This document shows positions 1 through 6,034 of a stretch of 11,385 nucleotides of DNA, piece after piece. The notes under the pieces were generated by a model. The model did not search any database. It worked only from the letters and a program-made list of their open reading frames with translations, and was not told where the DNA came from. Both the position numbers and the translations under genes were made by a program. Position 1 is the stretch's first letter. Each line of letters begins with the position of its first letter. The stretch comes from Cenarchaeum sp. SB0662_bin_33 (GTDB taxonomy: Archaea; Thermoproteota; Nitrososphaeria; Nitrososphaerales; Nitrosopumilaceae). The stretch lies in the NCBI GenBank assembly GCA_009840065.1, contig VXON01000207.1:1-11385 (forward strand), in the 5' to 3' direction.

Positions 1-27
1 AGTAGTGTGTATGGGCGATTTTAGTAC

Positions 28-43
28 TGCATAAACTTATGCA
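28..43. repeat. 16-bp near-perfect palindrome
   Basis: TGCATAA and its reverse complement TTATGCA are separated by 2 nt (AC). It could be a protein-binding site or the stem of a small hairpin. No adjacent gene is visible to assign it to, and a site this short can arise by chance in AT-rich DNA. Confidence 0.4.
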
Positions 44-148
44 CGCCGCTATAGGTGCTAGGAGTGGAAAAATTCTCAGACCCTACCTAGGATATAAAAT
101 TTGTATTGGTTTGGGGCCAATCATGAGTGTATTGTCTGAAAAAAAGAA

Positions 149-289
149 AGTGTTTTGCTTTTTGAATAACCAATTCAATACCAAAAAACCGTTTAAAATA
201 CCCATCATTATTAATAAAAACCATCAATTTTTCATTTAGCACACGTATCATCGTTTTTACACACGATCAACTTCAAAAAGCAAAACACT
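149..289. repeat. Perfect 18-bp inverted repeat with 105-bp interior (MITE-like)
   Basis: The arm at 149-166 (AGTGTTTTGCTTTTTGAA) is exactly the reverse complement of 272-289. The 105-bp interior is AT-rich and non-coding. The whole, 141 bp, has the size and shape of a miniature inverted-repeat element. No convincing target-site duplication is seen immediately outside the arms (GAA on the left, CTC on the right), so a transposon origin is only an inference. A long-stemmed transcript structure is the other possibility. Confidence 0.5.
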
Positions 290-308
290 CTCGACTCAAC
301 CTTGTTAG

Positions 309-333
309 CCATCACCCAACTTTGTAGGGGGAA
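309..333 (+). promoter_or_regulatory. 25-bp upstream element, copy 1 (before deoxyribosyltransferase gene)
   Basis: This stretch begins CCATCACCCAACTTTGTAG and ends GGGAA. It matches 24 of 25 bases of the reverse complement of 10474-10498. It lies 15 nt upstream of the TATA box at 349-357, the position where archaeal activators usually bind. The second copy has the same orientation and the same 15-nt gap to the TATA-like box of the HTH gene at the right end. Immediately downstream, GGGAA-CCTAA-TTCCC (329-343) forms a small inverted repeat that exists only in this copy. It may be a regulator site or an insertion-sequence end. Confidence 0.6.
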
Positions 334-348
334 CCTAATTCCCTTTGA

Positions 349-357
349 TTTATATTA
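349..357 (+). promoter_or_regulatory. TATA box of the deoxyribosyltransferase gene
   Basis: TTTATATTA is a good archaeal TATA box. Its centre is about 28 nt before the TTG start at 381, so transcription should begin at or within a few bases of the start codon, giving a leaderless mRNA. No Shine-Dalgarno motif is present, which agrees with this. Confidence 0.65.
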
Positions 358-380
358 AATGTTACATGTATTGCATGTGA

Positions 381-836
381 TTGAAGACACTATATCTGGC
401 CAGCCCGTATGGCTTTTCTGAGTCACAGCGAAACATGATACTGCCAAAGCTTGTAGATATACTACAAAAGATGGGCTTTGTGGTGTGGGAGCCGTTTGCC
501 AGAAATCAGGATTTGGTCAAGCACAACGACCCATACATGATAGGCCAGGCAGACATGAATGATGTGTACAACGCCGATGGTATCTTTGCGGTTGTAAACG
601 GGACACCGCCGGACGAGGGTGTCATGGTAGAGCTGGGCATGGCCATTGCAAGACAAAAACAGATATTTCTGTTTAGGGATGACTTTCGGCGATGCGCCGA
701 TACGGATGCATATCCACTAAATCTGATGGTATTTGCGGGACTTCCAAATAACACCTGGCAGGACCACTACTATACCAGTATGCCTGATATCAATTCCCCC
801 AAAAAGGCACTATACAAGTGGCTGCACGGTATATGA
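381..836 (+). CDS. Nucleoside 2-deoxyribosyltransferase-like protein
   Basis: A 151-residue protein matching the nucleoside 2-deoxyribosyltransferase fold: LYLASPYGFSE at residues 4-14 is the family's N-terminal beta strand and substrate loop, and PDEGVMVELGMAIA (77-90) carries the conserved Asp (D78) and the Glu (E84) in the place of the catalytic nucleophile, followed by the expected strand IFLFRDDF. Known members move deoxyribose between bases or hydrolyse nucleotide glycosidic bonds; the substrate here cannot be told. The protein should be cytosolic, as no signal peptide or membrane segment is seen. The start is TTG: the in-frame ATG at 375 is followed at once by TGA, and the next Met (residue 19) would remove the N-terminal motif. 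The gene has its own promoter and a 25-bp upstream element shared with the HTH gene near the right end. It precedes thiC by 72 nt in the same direction; since thiC has its own TATA box, a shared transcript is possible but not needed. Confidence 0.85.
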   Translation: MKTLYLASPYGFSESQRNMILPKLVDILQKMGFVVWEPFARNQDLVKHNDPYMIGQADMNDVYNADGIFAVVNGTPPDEGVMVELGMAIARQKQIFLFRDDFRRCADTDAYPLNLMVFAGLPNNTWQDHYYTSMPDINSPKKALYKWLHGI

Positions 837-873
837 TAACAAAAGACAGCCACCATAACCGCCGTAAACAGAG

Positions 874-884
874 ATTATTTAAAT
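874..884 (+). promoter_or_regulatory. TATA box of thiC
   Basis: ATTATTTAAAT has its centre about 30 nt before the ATG at 909. A leaderless or very short-leader transcript is predicted. The upstream 836-908 stretch is too short for, and lacks, a recognisable TPP riboswitch. Confidence 0.55.
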
Positions 885-908
885 CAGGCAAGTTATATCT
901 TGTACATA

Positions 909-2219
909 ATGACACAGATGTCTGATGCGCGCCAGAACCGCATCACCCCACAGATGAGGCAAGTCGCCAAGGATGAGGACGTATCCGAGGAGTGGCTCGC
1001 AAGGAGGATTGCCCGTGGCTCCATAATAATACCCTCGAACAATGCCAGGCCCCAGACCATACACAACGTGGGAATAGGAAAGGGACTAAAGACAAAGGTG
1101 AATGTCAACATTGGCACATCCACACTGCACGAGGACCTATCAAAGGAGAAGGAGAAGGCGCGCGTTGCTGTAAAGTATCATGCAGATACAATAATGGATT
1201 TGAGTGATGGAGGCGATGTGGGTGCAATACGCCGCGCCCTACTAGTCGAGGCGCCCATCACGTTTGGTACCGTTCCCATATATGAGGCCTACAACACAGT
1301 CATAACAAAGCACAAAAATCCCATGGCACTCACCGAGGATGACTTTCTGAACGCCTTTGAGAACAATGCCAAAGATGGTGTTGACTATACCACCATACAC
1401 TGTGGAATAACACATGATATCGCAGAACGTATAATGGATACCAAGCGGCATGCGGGAGTTGTAAGCAAGGGTGGCACCATCACGGCCGCTTGGATGCTGC
1501 ACCACAAAAAGGAGAACCCGTACTATACGCACTATGACTATCTGATGGAGGTGGCCGCAAAGTACGATGTCACATTCAGCTTAGGCGATGCACTACGGCC
1601 CGGCTCCATACTAGACTCGCATGACGAACTGCAGGTGCAGGAGATGATAAACGTGGCTCGTCTGACTAGGCGCGCCCACGAAAATAACATACAGGTGATG
1701 GTAGAGGGACCCGGCCACGTGCCCCTGAACGAGGTGGCCGCCAATGTGCGCCTAGCAAAGTCACTCATAGGCGATGTGCCCTATTACGTACTAGGTCCCT
1801 TGGTTACAGACATTGCATCAGGCCATGACCATATAGCCAGCGCCATTGGTGCTGCAGTATCTGCCGCCGAGGGTGTTGACTTGCTCTGCTATCTTACACC
1901 ATCCGAGCATTTGGCACTGCCCAACGCCGAGGAGGTAAAGGAGGGTCTAATCGCGTACCGTATTGCAGCACACGCCGGAGACCTTGTAAAGATTCGCGAC
2001 AAGGCAATAAAGTGGGACCGGGACATGAGTGCGGCAAGACGCACATTGGACTGGGAGCGGCAGCTTGCCCTCTCAATAGACCCGGAAAAAGCAGCCCTCA
2101 TACACTCTAGGACAGGCCAGCATCCCGGAAACAACGTACCATGTACGATGTGTGGCGGTGCCTGCGTATACATAATGCTCCCCAGTCAGCGCACCTATAC
2201 TTCCCAAAAGCAGGAATAG
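909..2219 (+). CDS. thiC: Phosphomethylpyrimidine synthase ThiC
   Basis: ThiC is a radical-SAM [4Fe-4S] enzyme that rearranges aminoimidazole ribotide into hydroxymethylpyrimidine phosphate for thiamine; cytosolic. The 436-residue protein shows the family end to end: ARQNRITPQM (7-16), THCGITHD, KENPYYTHYDYL, SLGDALRPG (224-232), EGPGHVPLN (266-274), VLGPLVTDIASGHDHI (294-309) and CYLTPSEHLALP (327-338). H270 and H334 are 64 residues apart, matching as I recall the two metal-binding His of characterised ThiC. The cluster Cys are C412, C415 and C419 in CTMCGGAC: a CX2CX3C spacing, one residue shorter than the usual CX2CX4C. The loop usually read as SRGG is SKGG here. Length is typical of archaeal ThiC, shorter than the bacterial form. 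I choose ATG 909 rather than TTG 900 because MTQMSDAR fits the family N-terminus and the TATA distance. The last 147 nt overlap the opposing Nudix frame. Confidence 0.95.
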   Translation: MTQMSDARQNRITPQMRQVAKDEDVSEEWLARRIARGSIIIPSNNARPQTIHNVGIGKGLKTKVNVNIGTSTLHEDLSKEKEKARVAVKYHADTIMDLSDGGDVGAIRRALLVEAPITFGTVPIYEAYNTVITKHKNPMALTEDDFLNAFENNAKDGVDYTTIHCGITHDIAERIMDTKRHAGVVSKGGTITAAWMLHHKKENPYYTHYDYLMEVAAKYDVTFSLGDALRPGSILDSHDELQVQEMINVARLTRRAHENNIQVMVEGPGHVPLNEVAANVRLAKSLIGDVPYYVLGPLVTDIASGHDHIASAIGAAVSAAEGVDLLCYLTPSEHLALPNAEEVKEGLIAYRIAAHAGDLVKIRDKAIKWDRDMSAARRTLDWERQLALSIDPEKAALIHSRTGQHPGNNVPCTMCGGACVYIMLPSQRTYTSQKQE

Positions 2220-2567
2220 TATATCATTTAGCGCCGGCACCGTATCATATGATATAATGTCAGCAGGCCGTATCCACCTGTATGCTGTATTCTCCAAATT
2301 TAGCCTTACATCCCCGCATGCGGCACACAGTACCGAATATAGCCATATGCCATCAGTTATACGTAGAGAGCATGATGAGAGGGCCCTGACATGTTTGATT
2401 CCGGTCTCCTCGCATATCTCTAGATGCATTCTATACATGATATCCTCATCGCCTTCAATGGTACCGCTGACGGCAGACCACAGACCCGGCATGGTAGGCA
2501 TATGTAGACTGCGTCTTAGCAGCAGTATACTGTCACCTCTGCATAAAATGGCAGTGACGGCCCGCAT
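2073..2567 (-). CDS. Nudix hydrolase with unusual C-terminal tail
   Basis: A 164-residue protein. Nudix enzymes cleave nucleoside diphosphates linked to another moiety, using a metal held by the Nudix box; cytosolic. The box runs from G35 to I57: G-x5-E-x7, then LEICEETGI, so every signature position fits except the Arg before E50, which is Leu. LLLRRSLHMPTMPGLWSAVSG before it and AYRWIRPADIISYDTVPALND (95-115) after it fit Nudix proteins of the ADP-ribose or mutator type; the substrate is unknown. The recognisable fold ends near residue 122. The remaining 42 or so residues overlap the end of thiC on the other strand, match nothing I know, and may result from loss of an earlier stop. It is the last gene of the aroC operon: its ATG shares one base with the tyrA stop (TGATG), suggesting translational coupling. 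Confidence 0.85.
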   Translation of the reverse strand: MRAVTAILCRGDSILLLRRSLHMPTMPGLWSAVSGTIEGDEDIMYRMHLEICEETGIKHVRALSSCSLRITDGIWLYSVLCAACGDVRLNLENTAYRWIRPADIISYDTVPALNDILFLLLGSIGALTGEHYVYAGTATHRTWYVVSGMLACPRVYEGCFFRVY

Positions 2568-3418
2568 CAGGCGTCGACAGAGCCGGCCATCCTTATCATC
2601 TTTTTGTAGGCCGCGGCCGTATTCGTACTAGCCTGTATGTTCTCTTGGCACTTTTGTATATACGCTAGAATCTCTTCTGTCTTTGACTCTTGGGTTGACG
2701 TAAGCAGCCTTCCTATATCCTTCCATAACTCTTCGGCATGCTTTCGCAGTTCCGGATTCGATATTATCGTCTCAATCAAATCCGGAGACTCGGACATTAT
2801 GCCCTCTGATAGTATGCGCTGCATCTTGAAAGAGGGCCCCGACATCTTTTCTACTAACTGCGTCCGGCCATCCTTTGATATTACGCTGGCAAAGCAGAGG
2901 TTCACAAGGTGCGGCAGGCCTAGTATGACGGCCATCTTTTTGTCATGTTCGGAGGCATCTATTGTGACAAAGTTGGCGCCCACAAAGAGCTTTTTTGCCA
3001 CATTCAGCTCCACCTTGGCATCCCTGACGGGTATGGATACTATGTTACGGTTCTTGAGTGTGCGGATTCCAGGACCGAACATCGGGTGTATGCATATGGG
3101 ATTTATCTTGGCGGGCGTGCGGGATAGCGAGTTCATGACCTTTGATTTTTCTGAGGATATATCTATGAGATATGCACCCCTCTTCATCTCTTTTGCTATA
3201 AGCCTAATTATCTCGGGGGTTCGTCTTGTGGGCGTGCACAGCATCACATAGTCGGCCTGCAGTATACCGCTTATCAGTGACTTTGCCACCGTTACGCCCT
3301 TTGTAGTTACCTCGGCCTCGGTATCAAAACCAGTAACCTCAAAGCCTGCGTTTACAAAGTATTTGGAGAACCATACCCCCATCTGTCCTGCGGCCCCGAT
3401 TAATGTTATCTTTTCCAT
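2567..3418 (-). CDS. tyrA: Prephenate dehydrogenase TyrA
   Basis: TyrA oxidatively decarboxylates prephenate (or arogenate) with NAD(P)+ on the way to tyrosine; cytosolic. The 283 residues start with a Rossmann fold: LIGAAGQMG (6-14) is the GxxGxxG loop, and D32 at the end of the second strand (VTGFD) favours NAD over NADP. VMLCTPTRRTPEII (58-71) and IDISSEKSKV follow. HPMFGPG (111-117) contains H111, the counterpart of the catalytic His of the family. A helical C-terminal dimer domain follows (residues 160-283), with no ACT regulatory domain. The gene starts inside the 3' end of the aminotransferase gene (13-nt overlap); AGAGG seven bases before its ATG is one of the few Shine-Dalgarno-like motifs in the window and supports internal initiation on the operon mRNA. 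Whether prephenate or arogenate is preferred cannot be seen. Confidence 0.92.
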   Translation of the reverse strand: MEKITLIGAAGQMGVWFSKYFVNAGFEVTGFDTEAEVTTKGVTVAKSLISGILQADYVMLCTPTRRTPEIIRLIAKEMKRGAYLIDISSEKSKVMNSLSRTPAKINPICIHPMFGPGIRTLKNRNIVSIPVRDAKVELNVAKKLFVGANFVTIDASEHDKKMAVILGLPHLVNLCFASVISKDGRTQLVEKMSGPSFKMQRILSEGIMSESPDLIETIISNPELRKHAEELWKDIGRLLTSTQESKTEEILAYIQKCQENIQASTNTAAAYKKMIRMAGSVDA

Positions 3419-4776
3419 CTATATTCCTCTAGTATGTTACACAGTATATTCATTCCGTCTGCCACCCTGTTCGTACCGGCAGATATGCGGACAAACTCCG
3501 GATAGTGTCCAAAACCTACCCCCGGAGCCAGTGCTAGGCCCCTCTTGAGACACGATTCCACCAGTTCCATCCCCTGTATGCCCTCTGCCCGGCCAAACAG
3601 ATACATGGCACCGTCCGGCTTTACAAACTCAAGCCCCGCCTTGCCGGCCATATCACATATCATATCAAGCCGTTCCTGTATGGTTTTGACATTATGTGTA
3701 GTATTATAGTTCAATGATTTAAGAGCTGCGTATTGTATCACGCCGGGTACGTTTGTGAGACAGAGCGCCGATATCCGACTCATCCTGTTTATTATATCAG
3801 TATGCGCAATACTGTATCCAATCCGGAACCCCATCATGGCATGGGACTTTGAGAATGACTGCGTAACTATGCTCTTGTTATATTCGTACTCTAGCATACT
3901 CTTTGCCCGTATACTACAGTATTCGCTGTATATCTCATCACTGAGTATGTATATGTTATTTTTCATGGCGTGCCGTACTATCTCGTCTAGTATATCGGCA
4001 GACAGCACCTTGCCGGTGGGGTTGGATGGATAACACAGCACAATCATCCTGGTCTGGGGAGTGGTGATACTTTTTATCTCCTGCATGGACGGCTCCCACC
4101 CTTCCTCTAGTGTAGTGCGTATTATATGTGGCTTTACGCCGCTGTATATGGCAGCCTCCTTGTAGGCCGGCCAGGTGGGCTCGGGAACTATTATCTCATC
4201 GCCGGGACGCAGCAGCGAGTTTATAGCCGCAAATACGCCAAACCGGGCTCCCGGCGTTATCATTACATTGTGCGGCTGTATCGACACTTTATATCTCTGT
4301 GATGTAAAATCCGCTACGGCCTCTTGGAGCGCGGGCATGCCCGTGGGCAGACCGTACCGCGTATGGCCCATCTTGAACCCCTCAAGCAGTGCATGGCCGG
4401 ATACGGGCGGGGGCGCAAAGTCGGGCTCCCCGACCTCCATGTGTATTATGTCTTGGCCCTGCTGCTCTAACTCTTTGGCCCTCTTGAATATGGCAAGATG
4501 TGTGGGGGCCGTACCATTCTCCATGTAGACGGCCTCGCTTATCAGGTGGTTTAGAAACCTGGCGGCCATGTCCTGGTCTAGGTCTATGGACTTGGCCTCC
4601 TCTAGTACCTTCTGGCGCAATGCAAACTCCCTTGCCTCGTTTGATATGGGCAGGCCTCTCTGACGCTTTATATCTCCAATCTGCACTGATATGTCATCAC
4701 GCCTCTTTAATAGGTTGATCATCTGCATTGTTATGTCGTCTATATCTGACCGCAGCACATCCAATGAATCGGTCAT
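3406..4776 (-). CDS. Chorismate mutase (AroQ) - class I aminotransferase fusion
   Basis: A 456-residue two-domain enzyme. Residues 1-88 are a helical AroQ chorismate mutase (chorismate to prephenate): R9, R26, K37 and E50 have exactly the spacing of E. coli R11, R28, K39 and E52. Residues 90-456 form a fold-type I PLP aminotransferase: GEPDFAPP (116-123), YPSNPTG (249-255), LSDEIY (278-283), SFSKSHAMMGFRIGY (307-321) with K310 as the PLP lysine, and R430 in VRIS as the carboxylate-binding arginine. It most likely transaminates prephenate, 4-hydroxyphenylpyruvate or phenylpyruvate; an aspartate aminotransferase activity is also plausible. Placed between aroC and tyrA, it supplies the step before TyrA and the amination step. 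Its ATG overlaps the aroC stop by 4 nt (ATGA), so translation is probably coupled. No stop or frameshift lies between the domains, so the fusion appears real. Confidence 0.92.
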   Translation of the reverse strand: MTDSLDVLRSDIDDITMQMINLLKRRDDISVQIGDIKRQRGLPISNEAREFALRQKVLEEAKSIDLDQDMAARFLNHLISEAVYMENGTAPTHLAIFKRAKELEQQGQDIIHMEVGEPDFAPPPVSGHALLEGFKMGHTRYGLPTGMPALQEAVADFTSQRYKVSIQPHNVMITPGARFGVFAAINSLLRPGDEIIVPEPTWPAYKEAAIYSGVKPHIIRTTLEEGWEPSMQEIKSITTPQTRMIVLCYPSNPTGKVLSADILDEIVRHAMKNNIYILSDEIYSEYCSIRAKSMLEYEYNKSIVTQSFSKSHAMMGFRIGYSIAHTDIINRMSRISALCLTNVPGVIQYAALKSLNYNTTHNVKTIQERLDMICDMAGKAGLEFVKPDGAMYLFGRAEGIQGMELVESCLKRGLALAPGVGFGHYPEFVRISAGTNRVADGMNILCNILEEYRWKR

Positions 4777-5864
4777 AATACCGCCCCTATATGGCCTGTC
4801 AATATGGCGTGGTCGGCTAGTACTAGGGATGTCATAGCATCAACCACGGGCGGCGCCCTAGGAACCACGCAAGGGTCGTGCCTGCCCCTGACCTGTATCC
4901 GGGCAGCCTCCATGGTCTCTGTATTTATTGTATCCTGGGGCTTGGCTATGGATGATGCCGGCTTGAATGCCGCGCGAAATACTATGGGCATTCCGTTGGA
5001 TATGCCCCCCAATATGCCCCCCGAGTTGTTGGTTGCAGTCCTTATTTTATTGTCGTGTATGGTGTATATGTCGTTGTTCTCAGAGCCGGTACTCTCTGAG
5101 CCTGCAAAGCCGGAACCAAACTCTATGCCCTTTACGGATGGAATAGAAAAGATGGCCGATGCGATATCCGACTCCAAAGAGTTGTATATGGGCTCCCCCA
5201 GACCGGGCGGCACACCTGTTGTGATCGACTCTATTACTCCTCCTATGGTATTCCCGCTGCCCCGGGCCTTTACTATTGCATCTTTCATACGGGATGCGGC
5301 ATCCTGATCAGGGCAACGGGTGTCATTTTTGTATATGTCATCATACGTGATATCGGTGGGCACAGCTGTCTGCACATTTCCTATAGATATGGTATATGAG
5401 AGTGTCTGTATATCTAGTGTATGCAGTAGTAGTTTACCGGCTATGGCTCCACCCATCACCTGCGTGGCGGTAAGCCTTCCTGAGAATATACCGCCGCCCC
5501 GCGGGTCGTTATATCCGCCATACCGTATTTTGGCGGTATAGTCGGAGTGTCCGGGCCTTGGCATGTTTAGCAGATTGTCATAGTCTGCGGATTTCTGGTC
5601 CTTGTTGTGTATCACCATGGTTATGGGCGCTCCGGTACTCCTCTGTCGGTATATACCCGAGAGTATCTGTACACTGTCTAACTCCTTTCTCTGTGTTGTT
5701 ATGGATGACTGGCCCGGCCGTCTCTTGTCTAGTATGGGCTGAATATCCGACTCGTTCAGAGGCAGTCCCGCGGGACACCCTGTAAGTGTGGCTCCCACGA
5801 GTGCACCATGACTCTCACCAAAACTGGTCAGTACCAGCCTGTGACCAATTGATGCGCCAATCAT
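4773..5864 (-). CDS. aroC: Chorismate synthase AroC
   Basis: AroC performs the last shikimate step, converting EPSP to chorismate with reduced FMN; cytosolic tetramer in the known family. The 363 residues, a normal length, contain the signatures in order: TSFGESHGALVG (13-24, catalytic H18), DKRRPGQSSITTQRKE (46-61), RPGHSDYTAKIRYGG (103-117, catalytic H106), DPRGGGIFSGRLTA (120-133, the archaeal form of the FMN-site loop) and GRHDPCVVPRAPPVVDAM near the C-terminus with D330. The N-terminal MIGASIGHRL fits the family start, so ATG 5864 is chosen. It is the first gene of the operon, with a TATA-like box about 30 nt upstream. No other shikimate gene is present upstream: the neighbour is a divergent surface-protein gene. 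Confidence 0.95.
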   Translation of the reverse strand: MIGASIGHRLVLTSFGESHGALVGATLTGCPAGLPLNESDIQPILDKRRPGQSSITTQRKELDSVQILSGIYRQRSTGAPITMVIHNKDQKSADYDNLLNMPRPGHSDYTAKIRYGGYNDPRGGGIFSGRLTATQVMGGAIAGKLLLHTLDIQTLSYTISIGNVQTAVPTDITYDDIYKNDTRCPDQDAASRMKDAIVKARGSGNTIGGVIESITTGVPPGLGEPIYNSLESDIASAIFSIPSVKGIEFGSGFAGSESTGSENNDIYTIHDNKIRTATNNSGGILGGISNGMPIVFRAAFKPASSIAKPQDTINTETMEAARIQVRGRHDPCVVPRAPPVVDAMTSLVLADHAILTGHIGAVL

Positions 5865-5888
5865 GATTACAAAATAATAATAGTTGTA

Positions 5889-5900
5889 TTTTATATTATA
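5889..5900 (-). promoter_or_regulatory. TATA box of the aroC operon
   Basis: On the minus strand the sequence reads TATAATATAAAA, centred about 30 nt before the aroC ATG at 5864. The leader should be at most a few bases long. It probably drives the whole four-gene operon, since all the junctions overlap. Confidence 0.55.
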
Positions 5901-5977
5901 GTTGATGAAATGAGTGACTCTACGTGAGGGAGATGCAAATGATCAAGAAAAACTCCAATACACCAAAAAAAGCATAT

Positions 5978-5992
5978 ACATCACTGTGATGT
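5978..5992. promoter_or_regulatory. 15-bp perfect palindrome, candidate operator
   Basis: ACATCAC-T-GTGATGT is a perfect 7+1+7 inverted repeat in the 170-bp divergent region. It lies immediately upstream of the TATA-like stretch of the 1196-residue surface-protein gene and about 85 bp upstream of the aroC TATA box. Position and symmetry fit a dimeric regulator of the surface-protein gene; a role at aroC is less likely. It is too short to exclude chance. Confidence 0.45.
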
Positions 5993-5993
5993 T

Positions 5994-6010
5994 CATATTT
6001 TAGTTAAATA
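5994..6010 (+). promoter_or_regulatory. TATA-like region of the surface-protein gene
   Basis: CATATTTTAGTTAAATA offers two overlapping TATA-like hexamers. The second (TTAAATA, 6004-6010) is centred 28 nt before the TTG at 6035, which would give a leaderless transcript starting there. The first would give a leader of roughly 10-15 nt to the TTG or the ATG at 6041. Confidence 0.4.
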
Positions 6011-6034
6011 CGAATTATGTCACTACTTTGATCG

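Larger units (their letters stand above)
1..308. other. AT-rich left flank, no credible gene
   Basis: No recognisable gene is visible. The only sizeable reading frame (39-239, 66 codons) has a low-complexity Lys/Ile/Asn-rich end and no resemblance to a family I know. From about 120 onward the sequence is clearly richer in A and T than the metabolic genes to its right, as expected of intergenic or mobile-derived DNA. It contains a short palindrome (28-43) and a perfect long-range inverted repeat (149-289), listed separately. Confidence 0.6.

Noticed and set aside
39..239. 66-codon plus-strand frame as a gene
   Set aside because: No family resemblance, low-complexity C-terminal half, overlaps the 149-289 inverted repeat.
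836..908. TPP riboswitch before thiC
   Set aside because: No recognisable CUGAGA-type core, the space is only 72 nt, and the TATA box position predicts an almost leaderless mRNA.
2220..2256. TATATCA/TGATATA inverted repeat just after the thiC stop as a terminator
   Set aside because: Weak AT-only 7-bp stem with a 23-nt loop, no T-run after it, and it lies within the coding part of the Nudix fold.
4175..4528. 117-codon plus-strand frame inside the aminotransferase gene
   Set aside because: It is the antisense shadow of a strongly supported conserved gene and has no recognisable features of its own. The same holds for the plus-strand frames at 2257-2631, 2637-3251 and 4804-5307 and the minus-strand frames within 6041-9625.
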